Position numbers and translations under genes: made by a program. DNA of 63,323 nucleotides from positions 1 to 63,323 of the IMG/VR virus record IMGVR_UViG_3300040959_000894; one strand, 5' to 3'. The DNA comes from a virus. Below, one piece after another: positions 45,003-52,988 of the stretch; position 1 is the stretch's first letter, and every line of letters begins with the position of its first letter. Under the pieces are notes generated by a model that did no database searches, had not been told where the DNA came from, and worked only from the letters and a program-made list of their open reading frames with translations.

Positions 45003-46223
45003 ATGATTAATAATTTACTAAATGAAGTCGTTCTTGACTATGATAATCCTTGGAAATCATTTGCACTTGCAGAAGAATATTTTAAACTTGGCCAATTAGC
45101 TGCCGCCTTTACATTCTATTTAAGAGCCGCGGATTATTCACCCGGTGTTACAGAAGAAGAACGTATCATACAATATAAAAGTTTGATACGTGGTGCTGCG
45201 GTTTATAATGAAGCAGGTAGGAGATCTCAAACCGTTTGGGGATTACTTAAAAACGCAATTCAGGTTATGCCTGAAAGACCTGAAGCATATTACTTTCTTG
45301 CACAATTATCAATAACTCAAGACAATTATAGAGATGCACTTGTATGGAGTAGTATTGGCAAAAATACAACTGCGGAAGGTGATCTTAATATAGGGTTTCC
45401 AGGTATGTCGGCATTTGCGGCACAATACGCAATTGCTCGTTGGAAATCTGATGGTGTTGATAGTTCAAAACTATTATTATTCAAAGCAAAGCATAGAGAA
45501 AGTTTGGACAAAGAATCGTTTCAGGATGTTTGCGAATGGATTAATAAAATAGGATATCCACATCGTATACCATACACCGATGAAGATAAAGACCTGTACA
45601 AGTTTCCGTTTCCTGGATTTGAAAATATTAAACAAAACTATGCCCGACATATGCAAGACTTATTTGTATTATCAGTAACAGATGGTAAAAAAGGTGGATC
45701 GTTTATTGAAATAGGTTCTGGGCATCCAACTGAATGTAATAATACCGCATTGCTTGAAAAAGAATTTGGGTGGAAAGGTATTAGTATTGACAACGACGAA
45801 AGAATGTGTTATATACATTCAAGAGAAAGAACAAGTCAGATTATCCTTAGTGATGCCTCCCAAATTAATTTTGACTTGTTGTTTAATCAATCTTGTATGG
45901 AACAATACGTTGATTTTTTACGCATTAATTCTGAACAAACATCTCTTGATGTATTAACAAAAATACCATTTAACAAATATGAATTTGGGATTATCCAATT
46001 CCAACATAATTATTGTTGGTGGCAAAACGATTTTAAAGATAACTCACGGGATATACTTCATAAGATAGGATATAAACTGATGGTACAAGACCTTAGTGTT
46101 GATCCTATTAACGCTCATGAAGATTGGTGGGTACATCCGTCAATTTATAATAATAAAAGAAATATGATTTCTGATAAATCAAAAGTTAGTTTTGCGTGGG
46201 ATTATTTTATGAAAGGTAATTGA
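45003..46223 (+). CDS. TPR-like plus SAM-dependent methyltransferase protein
   Basis: A 406-aa two-part protein. Residues ~10-190 look like a helical TPR array (A-L-A-E-E-Y-F-K-L-G-Q-L-A-A-A-F, then P-E-R-P-E-A-Y-Y-F-L-A-Q-L). Residues ~225-400 look like a FkbM-type methyltransferase: motif I F-I-E-I-G-S-G at ~234-240, an acidic S-I-D-N-D at the end of strand 2 (~262), D-F-L-R-I-N-S-E as a later strand, and a C-terminal W-W-V-H-P. FkbM enzymes O-methylate sugars or similar small hydroxyl groups. It sits 2 bases after the beta-propeller gene and 1 base before the nucleotidyltransferase-cupin gene, so the three are one translation unit. A glycan substrate is inferred from this company. Confidence 0.65.
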   Translation: MINNLLNEVVLDYDNPWKSFALAEEYFKLGQLAAAFTFYLRAADYSPGVTEEERIIQYKSLIRGAAVYNEAGRRSQTVWGLLKNAIQVMPERPEAYYFLAQLSITQDNYRDALVWSSIGKNTTAEGDLNIGFPGMSAFAAQYAIARWKSDGVDSSKLLLFKAKHRESLDKESFQDVCEWINKIGYPHRIPYTDEDKDLYKFPFPGFENIKQNYARHMQDLFVLSVTDGKKGGSFIEIGSGHPTECNNTALLEKEFGWKGISIDNDERMCYIHSRERTSQIILSDASQINFDLLFNQSCMEQYVDFLRINSEQTSLDVLTKIPFNKYEFGIIQFQHNYCWWQNDFKDNSRDILHKIGYKLMVQDLSVDPINAHEDWWVHPSIYNNKRNMISDKSKVSFAWDYFMKGN

Positions 46224-46224
46224 T

Positions 46225-47001
46225 ATGAAAGTAGTTGTAGTAACTGGTGGATTTGATCCACTCCATTCAGGCCATATTGAATATTTTAAAGCCGCCAAAG
46301 AACTCGGTGATATTCTTATGGTTGGTTTAAATTCTGATGAATGGTTAACTCGTAAAAAAGGTAGACCGTTTATGCCTATGTCTGAACGCTCTGCTATTGT
46401 TAAAGAAATTAAATGTGTCGGCGGTGTATTTGAATTTGACGATAGCGAAAATCATGCCTGTGAAGCTATTAGACATATCAAAGATACATTTCCTAGAAAC
46501 TCTAAAATCATATTTGCTAATGGTGGGGATCGTCAAAAAGGTACAACACCTGAAGTAGAATATGCACGTCAACTCAGAGACGAATGCGATATTGGTTTTG
46601 TGTTTGGTGTTGGCGGCAATGATAAAAAGAACAGTTCATCATGGTTGCTTGAAAACTGGGATAAACCTGAAACACAAAGACTATGGGGTAAATATAGAAA
46701 TCTTGATAATAACGGTCATTGGAAAGTTAAGGAATTGTCTATTGATGTTAATGCGGCATTATCAGACCAACGACACTTTGTTCGTTCGGAACACTGGCAT
46801 ATCGTTGATGGCAAACTTGAAATGAATCTTGAGTTTCCAAATGGATACAAAACATCTAAGGTTTACTCAACCGGTGACAGTATTGACATTCCTGTAAAGA
46901 CATGGCATTTGGCTAAAAACGTCGGTAAAACACCTGTAAAGGTGATTGAAGTATGGATGGGCGATACATTATCAGAAGATGATATTGAAAGGCGTAACTA
47001 A
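46225..47001 (+). CDS. Nucleotidyltransferase-cupin fusion protein
   Basis: Residues 1-~145 form a cytidylyltransferase-like domain: G-G-F-D-P-L-H-S-G-H with HxGH at residues 14-17, N-S-D-E-W-L-T-R-K-K-G-R-P, and K-N-S-S-S-W-L-L at ~134-141 in the place of the ISTS/STT motif of RfaE-, TagD- and Pcy-type enzymes. Residues ~150-258 form a cupin of mannose-6-phosphate isomerase type II: R-S-E-H-W-H-I-V-D-G with an HxH metal pair, I-P-V-K-T-W-H, V-I-E-V-W-M-G and L-S-E-D-D-I-E-R at the end. The first domain should activate a sugar or alditol phosphate with a nucleotide, the second may isomerise or bind a sugar. It ends the enzyme cassette, just before a late promoter. Confidence 0.75.
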   Translation: MKVVVVTGGFDPLHSGHIEYFKAAKELGDILMVGLNSDEWLTRKKGRPFMPMSERSAIVKEIKCVGGVFEFDDSENHACEAIRHIKDTFPRNSKIIFANGGDRQKGTTPEVEYARQLRDECDIGFVFGVGGNDKKNSSSWLLENWDKPETQRLWGKYRNLDNNGHWKVKELSIDVNAALSDQRHFVRSEHWHIVDGKLEMNLEFPNGYKTSKVYSTGDSIDIPVKTWHLAKNVGKTPVKVIEVWMGDTLSEDDIERRN

Positions 47002-47002
47002 T

Positions 47003-47010
47003 TATAAATA
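47003..47010 (+). promoter_or_regulatory. T4-type late promoter TATAAATA
   Basis: Exact late consensus 40 bases before the 47051 start, in the gap after the enzyme cassette. Confidence 0.8.
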
Positions 47011-47050
47011 GTTGGAACACAGTACAATTCTTATTTAAAAGGAGAAAGAA

Positions 47051-47458
47051 ATGGCGTTTCAATTATCCGACGACGTTAGAAATGCGACACTTGCCGCAAT
47101 AGAAACAACAACAGGCGTTAGTCCAATACTCACAATTTCAACAGGATCACCACCTACTAATTGTGCTTCAGCAAACACAGGTACCGTTCTTGCAACCATG
47201 ACATTACCTTCTGACTTTTTAGGTACACCTTCGAGTGGTGTTGTAAACCTATTAGGTTCATGGCAAGATTTATCTGCTGACTCAACCGGTGTTGCAGGTT
47301 ATTTCCGAATACACAATTCTGGTGGCACATCATGCCATATGCAAGGATCAATCACAGTAACCTCAGGCGGCGGTGATATGGAACTCGATAACACAAGTAT
47401 TGCTGTTGGACAGCAAATTTCTATTACTTCATTCACAATCACTGCGGGCGGTGCATAA
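47051..47458 (+). CDS. Small virion protein of a widespread phage family (135 aa)
   Basis: A 135-aa protein with a pattern I recognise from many tailed phages of unrelated groups: V-R-N-A-T-L-A-A-I-E-T-T-T-G, S-P-x-L-x-I-S-T-G-S-P-P-T-N-C-A, T-V-L-A-T-M-T-L-P, then G-Y-F-R-I-H-N-S-G-G-T-S-C-H-M-Q-G. The family is usually annotated hypothetical and found among virion genes. Here it starts a unit driven by an exact late promoter and has an AAAGGAGAAAG RBS, which argues for high late expression and a role as a decoration or fibre-associated protein. The two Cys could pair; that is speculative. Confidence 0.6.
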   Translation: MAFQLSDDVRNATLAAIETTTGVSPILTISTGSPPTNCASANTGTVLATMTLPSDFLGTPSSGVVNLLGSWQDLSADSTGVAGYFRIHNSGGTSCHMQGSITVTSGGGDMELDNTSIAVGQQISITSFTITAGGA

Positions 47459-47476
47459 GCCTGGAGGTGACGTTCC

Positions 47477-48274
47477 ATGGCAACAGGGACCTCAAGTAAT
47501 ACACTAGATTTTTCCGTTGTTTCATACGGTGTAAGAGTACCAGCATCTGGTAATCTAGCATTTACTTTACCTTTTACCTTTTCATCAACAGCATTTAATC
47601 CAATTGTTGGTAGTGCTGATGTCGGTATCTCATTTGGGGTATCAACATCATCTTCCGTAGCAACAGGCGCCTTTGATGGTGATGTGCTCGTACCATTTAT
47701 TTTAGATGCAACAGGAATAGCACCAATCAAAGGTGCATTGGACCAGACAGTTACATTTACAACAGATACTGAAGTTGATGTACCAAACCGTGGTACTGTA
47801 AACGCTACACTTGATTTCATAACGGATTTCCAAACAGGTGTATTAGTATCGGCCCGGGGTAAACCTAAAACATCATTTACTACAACAGGCACAGGTGAAG
47901 TACCCGTCAAAGGTATTTTTGATAAGGTATTTGAAATTGGCCTTTCATCAAGAATGGCGCAAGTATCAGAATTTGAAGGTGATACTGTTGTACCATTTTT
48001 ACTCTCATCAGTTGCAATCAATGATTCAACAAGAGAATATAGCAGGACAGGATTAAATGGTCTTGCATTCCGCAATGGAAATGATGGACAGAATGAGTTA
48101 AACATATTAAATAGTTTGAATGGATTGCGAACAACAAAAAGCGGTGAAAACGGTGTAAGAATTGATGATAATAACTATACTGATTTAAGAACAGGAGTTA
48201 AAATTATCAGCCGTGATTATAGAAACGAAACACTCGTAAGACCATCACAAGGTCGTTTAGTAAAAAGCTACTAA
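47477..48274 (+). CDS. Hypothetical structural protein (265 aa)
   Basis: A 265-aa protein I do not recognise. The first ~190 residues are beta-rich and weakly repetitive: three related ~55-residue units containing L-x-F-T-L-P-F-T-F, V-P-F-I-L-D-A-T-G-I-A-P-I-K-G and V-P-V-K-G-I-F-D-K. The last ~70 residues are charged and less regular, with S-R-D-Y-R-N-E and a basic end (R-L-V-K-S-Y). An excellent GGAGGTGA RBS lies upstream. The late-gene context and the beta repeats suggest a virion protein. A long open frame on the opposite strand across this gene (47299-48105) is treated as a shadow. Confidence 0.55.
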   Translation: MATGTSSNTLDFSVVSYGVRVPASGNLAFTLPFTFSSTAFNPIVGSADVGISFGVSTSSSVATGAFDGDVLVPFILDATGIAPIKGALDQTVTFTTDTEVDVPNRGTVNATLDFITDFQTGVLVSARGKPKTSFTTTGTGEVPVKGIFDKVFEIGLSSRMAQVSEFEGDTVVPFLLSSVAINDSTREYSRTGLNGLAFRNGNDGQNELNILNSLNGLRTTKSGENGVRIDDNNYTDLRTGVKIISRDYRNETLVRPSQGRLVKSY

Positions 48275-48282
48275 AGACATTG

Positions 48283-48290
48283 AATAAATA
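48283..48290 (+). promoter_or_regulatory. Near-consensus late promoter AATAAATA
   Basis: One mismatch to the late consensus, 26 bases before the 48317 start, in the right place to drive the neck-terminase operon. Confidence 0.45.
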
Positions 48291-48316
48291 AAAACAAAAG
48301 ACTTGGAGAAAGTACA

Positions 48317-48649
48317 ATGGCGGCTAGTTTTTACATTAAACAAAACGATACAGCTCCTTCTATTGAGGCCGTTTTAACCGACGCAACTGGAAGAGCACGA
48401 TCCATGACAAATGCATCTGCTATAAAATTTCATATGACTTCCGAAGGTGGAACATCTATTGTCACAGACGGAATCGGTGCAGTTGTTAATGCATCAAAAG
48501 GAATAGTTAAATATGATTGGCAACCAGGCGATACTGCAAACACAGGTATTCACTCGGCAGAATTCCAAATTGATTATACAAACGGAACATCAGAAACATT
48601 TCCAAACACTGGCTACATTAAGATCATTGTAAGATCAGAGCTGGCATAA
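48317..48649 (+). CDS. BppU-type Ig-like small virion protein (110 aa)
   Basis: A 110-aa protein, MAASFYIKQNDTAPSIEAVL, then A-I-K-F-H-M, Y-D-W-Q-P-G-D-T, S-A-E-F-Q-I-D-Y and an N-T-G-Y-I-K-I-I-V end. This matches the N-terminal domain of baseplate upper proteins of the BppU/DUF2479 type, a small immunoglobulin-like attachment fold. As a stand-alone domain it probably links a fibre or decoration to the virion. It leads the operon that continues with gp13, 10 bases later. The exact partner is unknown. Confidence 0.65.
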   Translation: MAASFYIKQNDTAPSIEAVLTDATGRARSMTNASAIKFHMTSEGGTSIVTDGIGAVVNASKGIVKYDWQPGDTANTGIHSAEFQIDYTNGTSETFPNTGYIKIIVRSELA

Positions 48650-48659
48650 GGGGACAACC

Positions 48660-49403
48660 ATGGCACAGCCAACAACAAGAGATGAATTTAAAGAACATAT
48701 TTTAAGAAAGATTGGCGCGCCAGTTATTCAGATTAACGTGTCGGACGAACAAGTAGATGACCGCGTTGATGAAGCAATTTCATTTTGGAGAGATTACCAT
48801 TACAACGGCAGTCAACTTATATATCTAAAACATCAAATTACACAAGCTGATAAAGATAACGGTTATATTCAATTGCCGCAAAAATTACTCGGTATTTCAA
48901 AAGTATTTGATTTTGATACAAGTATTGCCACTGGGTCTGGTATGTTTAATGTCCAATATCAATTCGTTTTAAATAATATCACCGAACTAACAAGTTACTC
49001 TGTACAGAATTATTTTATGACTATGCAGCATATTGAATTTATGCAAGAGATCCTTGTCGGTAAACCTCTCATCCGCTATAACAAACACGTTAATAAACTT
49101 TATATTGATAATGATCCATCGAGATGGGTTGTAGGTACATATATTATCGTTGAAGCATATGACATTGTAGATGAAGATTTTTATGAAGATGTTTGGTCGG
49201 ACCGTTGGCTGCAAAATTATGCTGCAGTTTTAGTAAGAGAACAATGGGGTTTAAACCTCACCAAGTTTAATAATATGCAGCTTGTTGGCGGTGTGTCTTT
49301 TAACGGTGAGCAAATTTTAGCGGAGGCGAGAGAAGATAAGTTAAGAATGGAAGAGGATGCTATACAAAGTCTTCAACCACTTACTTATAACTTCATTGGG
49401 TAA
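48660..49403 (+). CDS. gp13: Head completion/neck protein gp13
   Basis: A 247-aa protein whose N-terminus has the pattern typical of gp13 in marine T4-like phages: F-K-E-H-I-L-R-K-I-G-A-P-V-I-Q-I-N-V, D-E-Q-V-D-D-R-V-D-E-A-I, then Y-L-K-H-Q and NGYIQLP. gp13 forms the neck ring under the portal with gp14 and stabilises packaged heads before tail joining. T4 gp13 is longer (309 aa). Collinearity with gp14-gp15-gp16-gp17 directly downstream makes the identification firm. The start has a GGGGAC RBS 5 bases upstream and the gene ends two bases before gp14. Confidence 0.85.
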   Translation: MAQPTTRDEFKEHILRKIGAPVIQINVSDEQVDDRVDEAISFWRDYHYNGSQLIYLKHQITQADKDNGYIQLPQKLLGISKVFDFDTSIATGSGMFNVQYQFVLNNITELTSYSVQNYFMTMQHIEFMQEILVGKPLIRYNKHVNKLYIDNDPSRWVVGTYIIVEAYDIVDEDFYEDVWSDRWLQNYAAVLVREQWGLNLTKFNNMQLVGGVSFNGEQILAEAREDKLRMEEDAIQSLQPLTYNFIG

Positions 49404-49405
49404 CC

Positions 49406-50077
49406 ATGGCAACAAATCTTTATTTTCAAAATTACGATAACACATATGAGCAAAATCTCGTAGATGACCTAGTTATTGAATCAATTCAAATCTATGGTCT
49501 TGACACTATCTATATCTCAAGGGCATTTCAAGCAAAAGATGAAATACTCAACGAAGATGATTTGTCAATCTTTAACGAAACCTATCAGATGGAAATGTAT
49601 GTTAAAAACGTAGATGGATTTGAAGGTGAAGGTGACTTCCTGTCAAGATTTGGTTTACAGATCAGAGACTCAATTACATTCACAGTAGCATTCCGAACAT
49701 TTGAAAGATTTGCAACTCGTGAAAACCCAGTAAAGACAAGGCCGCTTGAAGGTGACTGTATTTACTTCCCATTGAATGAAAAGATATTCAAAATTATGCA
49801 CGTCGAGCACGAAAGTGTATTTTATCAAACCGGTGCGTTACAGGTATATGACCTTAGATGCGAATTGATGGAATACAGCGGTGAAAGATTTGAGACAGGT
49901 GTTGAAAACATTGATACGTTCTTTGATGGTATTGATCCTACTACACCAACAACACTTACGGCATTGGCAAACACCGATCCAATCGCACAGAATACATTCT
50001 TTGAAACTGAAGGTGACGATATCCTTGACTTCTCAGAGATTGATCCGTTTAGTGAAAACATAAGCATAGGCGATTAA
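49406..50077 (+). CDS. gp14: Neck protein gp14
   Basis: A 223-aa protein with the gp14 pattern: E-Q-N-L-V-D-D-L-V-I-E-S-I-Q-I-Y-G-L-D at ~15-33, Y-I-S-R, D-E-I-L-N-E-D, then G-E-G-D-F-L-S-R-F-G-L-Q-I-R-D and R-P-L-E-G-D-C-I-Y-F-P. gp14 is the second neck component between head and tail. T4 gp14 is 256 aa. The last ~50 residues are acidic and Thr-rich. The gene follows gp13 by two bases and precedes gp15 by one, consistent with a coordinated unit. Confidence 0.85.
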   Translation: MATNLYFQNYDNTYEQNLVDDLVIESIQIYGLDTIYISRAFQAKDEILNEDDLSIFNETYQMEMYVKNVDGFEGEGDFLSRFGLQIRDSITFTVAFRTFERFATRENPVKTRPLEGDCIYFPLNEKIFKIMHVEHESVFYQTGALQVYDLRCELMEYSGERFETGVENIDTFFDGIDPTTPTTLTALANTDPIAQNTFFETEGDDILDFSEIDPFSENISIGD

Positions 50078-50078
50078 C

Positions 50079-50894
50079 ATGGCAATAGCAAATCATTTTT
50101 ACAACGGTCTTACAAGAAAATATGTAGCAATATTTGGTACCTTGTTTAATCAGTTAACAATTGAAAGAAGCGACAACGCAGGTGTAACGAAGCAATCTAT
50201 GATTGTTCCTATTTCATATGCACCAATGCAAAAAATATTATCAAGAGTTGAACAAGATCCTGGTTTAAACCGCAAGTCAGCAATCACATTACCACGAATG
50301 TCATTTGAAATGACAAGTATGTCTTATGACGGTGAGCGCAAAATTGGTACAACCCAACGAGTTATGAAATCAAAAGCAGTAGGTGATACTAACGACTCAA
50401 AAAGTTATGTTTATAGCGGTGCACCTTATAACCTTGACTTTTCATTATATATTATGACAAAGTATCAAGAAGACGCAACAAAAATATTAGAACAAATTCT
50501 ACCATTCTTTCAACCTGATTGGACTGTAAGTGCTAGGCTAATTCCTGATTTGCCACCTATTGATGTTCCTGTTGTTTTACAGAGTGTTATAACAGAAGAT
50601 TTATATGAAGGTGAATATACCGAACGGCGTGCTATTCTATATACATTGAGTTTTACACTTAAAGGTTGGTATTACGGCCCTGAAAGAACTAAGAAAGTTA
50701 TTAAATTTATTGATGCAAAGTTTGCCCCGGACTCTGATATAACAAGTCCTTTATTGGAAAAAGTAACACTTCAGCCAGGTATGACCGCTGCTAATGTTGC
50801 AACAACGGATATTACCCAAACGGTTCCATATACCGAAATTGACTTTGAAGATGATTGGGGAATCATAACAATTATAGATGAGGAAGATACATAA
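50079..50894 (+). CDS. gp15: Tail sheath stabiliser/tail completion gp15
   Basis: A 271-aa protein, nearly the T4 gp15 length (272). It shows the conserved blocks H-F-Y-N-G-L-T-R-K-Y-V-A-I-F-G-T-L-F-N, V-P-I-S-Y-A-P, P-R-M-S-F-E-M and F-F-Q-P-D-W-T-V-S-A-R. gp15 forms the hexameric ring that caps the tail tube and sheath and joins the tail to the neck. The last base of its TAA is the A of the gp16 ATG (one-base overlap), so translation is probably coupled. Order and length support the call strongly. Confidence 0.88.
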   Translation: MAIANHFYNGLTRKYVAIFGTLFNQLTIERSDNAGVTKQSMIVPISYAPMQKILSRVEQDPGLNRKSAITLPRMSFEMTSMSYDGERKIGTTQRVMKSKAVGDTNDSKSYVYSGAPYNLDFSLYIMTKYQEDATKILEQILPFFQPDWTVSARLIPDLPPIDVPVVLQSVITEDLYEGEYTERRAILYTLSFTLKGWYYGPERTKKVIKFIDAKFAPDSDITSPLLEKVTLQPGMTAANVATTDITQTVPYTEIDFEDDWGIITIIDEEDT

Positions 50895-51334
50895 TGAATG
50901 ATGACCATATTTCAAAGGCATTAGGTATTCGACCTTTGAGTGAAATACAAGATGAAGTTAATGAAATTGTCCCAGCACCAATTGAAGAACCATCGGTTCC
51001 TGCTATTGCATCTGATGATGAGAATGTTTCTGATATGGAATTGGCAAGAAAGAATGTCAAGAACATAATTGAAATGGGTGATGATGCTGTTAAAGAAATG
51101 GTTGAAATTGCAAAGCAATCTGAGTCACCACGGGCATTTGAGGTTGTTTCAACATTAATGAAAACCTTGCTTGATGCCAATAAAGATTATGTTGATATTT
51201 CCACTAAAAAGAAATACGCACAAGAAGAAAAGAATGGCGGTAAACCTGACCAGCAAAACGTAACTAATAATAATTTAATTTTGTCCACCGCTGATTTATT
51301 GAAAATGCTTAAGGGTGACAAAGATGATGGATAA
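50894..51334 (+). CDS. gp16: Small terminase subunit gp16
   Basis: A 146-aa protein between gp15 and gp17. It contains an L-G-I-R-P-L segment near the N-terminus, a central helical pair (M-E-L-A-R-K-N-V-K-N-I-I and A-V-K-E-M-V-E-I-A) and a coiled-coil-like stretch with E-V-V-S-T-L-M-K-T-L-L-D. T4 gp16 (164 aa) is an oligomeric helical ring that regulates gp17. The C-terminus (N-N-L-I-L-S-T-A-D-L-L-K-M-L-K) resembles the ends of other T4-like small terminases. It overlaps gp17 by 11 bases when gp17 starts at 51324. Confidence 0.8.
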   Translation: MNDDHISKALGIRPLSEIQDEVNEIVPAPIEEPSVPAIASDDENVSDMELARKNVKNIIEMGDDAVKEMVEIAKQSESPRAFEVVSTLMKTLLDANKDYVDISTKKKYAQEEKNGGKPDQQNVTNNNLILSTADLLKMLKGDKDDG

Positions 51335-52919
51335 AGGGTACTTAGGTAACTCACATCTTAAACGTGTTGGTGAAGGTATTGAATGGAATGCCGAACTTAT
51401 TCAGGAATATACCAAATGTGCGGATGATCCAATTTATTTCGCAAAGGAATATATTAAAATTGTCCATGTTGACCGTGGTCTTGTACCGTTTAATATGTAT
51501 AGCTATCAAGAAGAAATTGTTGAAAAGATTGCAAATAATCGCCGTGTCGCGGTATTAACAGCACGTCAGTCAGGTAAAACAACAACTGCGGTTGCTATCA
51601 TTTTACACTACATTTTGTTTAATGAATTTAAAACAGTTGCTATTTTGGCAAACAAAGGTGATGCTTCAAGGGAAGTTATGGCTCGAGTCAAGTTAGCATA
51701 TGAAGCATTACCTAAATGGCTTCAGCAAGGAATTGAAGAATGGAACAAAGGAAATATTGCACTTGAAAATGGTTGCCAAGTTTTGGCAGGTACTACGTCT
51801 TCGAGCGCAATTCGTGGTAAGTCTGTTAATTTTCTATACCTTGATGAGGTTGCATTTATTGAAGGATACGACGAATTTTTCGCATCTGTTTATCCTACTA
51901 TTTCGTCTGGCGAGTCAACAAAACTTCTGATGACTTCTACGCCTAATGGGTTAAACCATTTTTGGAAAACTTGTAAAGGTGCAAAAGAAGGTACAAACGG
52001 CTATGAGTATACTGAAGTTATGTGGGATGATGTTCCAGGACGTGATGAGAAATGGAAACAGGAAACGCTCGAGGCACTTGATTATGATGAAGAAAAGTTC
52101 AACCAAGAATACTGTTGCCAGTTTCTAGGTAGTTCAGGTACACTTATTAATGGTGCAAAACTTAAAACCTTAGCATATGACCAACCTTTACATCAGGCTG
52201 AAGGTATTTCTCAATATGCAAAACCAATTGCTGAACACTCATATGTAATGACAGTTGACGTATCTCGAGGTAAAGGATTAGATTACTCAACATTTACAGT
52301 ACTTGATGCTACAACTATGCCGTATGAGCAGGTTTGCGTGTATAGAGATAACTTTGTTACACCTGTAGATTTTGCATCTATTATATATAGAATAGGTAAT
52401 CTTTATAATGAAGCAAGTGTTTTAATAGAAATTAATGACATTGGAGAACAAGTGAGTGATGTTCTTTTAATGGATCTGGGTTATGAAAACTTATTATACA
52501 CCGAAAACGCAGGCGCCAAAGGTAAACGTGTCTCGTCAGGATTTGGTGGTAAAAGATTAGACAATGGAATAAGAACAACAAAACTCGTAAAGGGTACTGG
52601 TTGCCAAATGCTAAAAATGCTAGTAGAGCAAGATCAAGTATTACTACGGGATTATGACACAATACAAGAACTGTCTCGGTTTTCACGGAAAGGAAATTCA
52701 TATGAGGCAGAGCCAGGTGCACACGATGACCTGGTAATGAACTTGGTAATATTTGCTTGGTTTACTAGCCAAGACTATTTTAGAGAATTATCTGATATAC
52801 ACACGTTAGCAAAGCTTAGAGAAAAAACCGAAGAACAAATAGATGAGGAAATGCTTCCATTTGGGTTTATTGATACGGGCGGGGATTGGGCTGACGATGA
52901 TAATGGGTTGGTGCTGTAA
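51324..52919 (+). CDS. gp17: Large terminase subunit gp17
   Basis: ATPase and nuclease that drives headful DNA packaging. With the ATG at 51324 the protein is 531 aa (T4: 610). Walker A T-A-R-Q-S-G-K-T-T is at ~79-87, Walker B N-F-L-Y-L-D-E-V at ~169-176, and a coupling S-T-P-N-G at ~200. The C-terminal RNase-H-fold nuclease has acidic residues in V-M-T-V-D-V-S-R-G (~313-321), L-I-E-I-N-D (~375) and H-D-D-L-V-M-N (~475). A GTG at 51315 also opens the frame, but the AAGGGTGA element fits the ATGs at 51324/51327 better. The stop is followed by an exact late promoter for gp18. Confidence 0.92.
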   Translation: MMDKGYLGNSHLKRVGEGIEWNAELIQEYTKCADDPIYFAKEYIKIVHVDRGLVPFNMYSYQEEIVEKIANNRRVAVLTARQSGKTTTAVAIILHYILFNEFKTVAILANKGDASREVMARVKLAYEALPKWLQQGIEEWNKGNIALENGCQVLAGTTSSSAIRGKSVNFLYLDEVAFIEGYDEFFASVYPTISSGESTKLLMTSTPNGLNHFWKTCKGAKEGTNGYEYTEVMWDDVPGRDEKWKQETLEALDYDEEKFNQEYCCQFLGSSGTLINGAKLKTLAYDQPLHQAEGISQYAKPIAEHSYVMTVDVSRGKGLDYSTFTVLDATTMPYEQVCVYRDNFVTPVDFASIIYRIGNLYNEASVLIEINDIGEQVSDVLLMDLGYENLLYTENAGAKGKRVSSGFGGKRLDNGIRTTKLVKGTGCQMLKMLVEQDQVLLRDYDTIQELSRFSRKGNSYEAEPGAHDDLVMNLVIFAWFTSQDYFRELSDIHTLAKLREKTEEQIDEEMLPFGFIDTGGDWADDDNGLVL

Positions 52920-52930
52920 ATCGGAACATT

Positions 52931-52938
52931 TATAAATA
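52931..52938 (+). promoter_or_regulatory. T4-type late promoter TATAAATA
   Basis: Exact late consensus in the gap between gp17 and gp18, 50 bases before the gp18 start; a separate promoter for the abundant sheath and tube proteins is logical. Confidence 0.82.
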
Positions 52939-52988
52939 GAAACAGTGATAAAACAAAAACAAGTTTCTAATACATAAAGGAGAAAAAT

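Noticed and set aside
45003-46223. Methyltransferase as part of a restriction-modification or DNA-modification system
   Set aside because: The domain is FkbM-like without DNA methylase motifs (no DPPY/NPPY) and sits with carbohydrate-type genes.
47299-48105. 268-aa frame on the minus strand
   Set aside because: Runs opposite two + genes with strong RBS, one of them a recognised family; its sequence looks like reverse complement of beta-rich Thr/Val coding and it has no late or other promoter.
51315-51323. GTG start for gp17 at 51315
   Set aside because: The spacing of the AAGGGTGA element is too short for this codon; the ATGs at 51324/51327 fit better.
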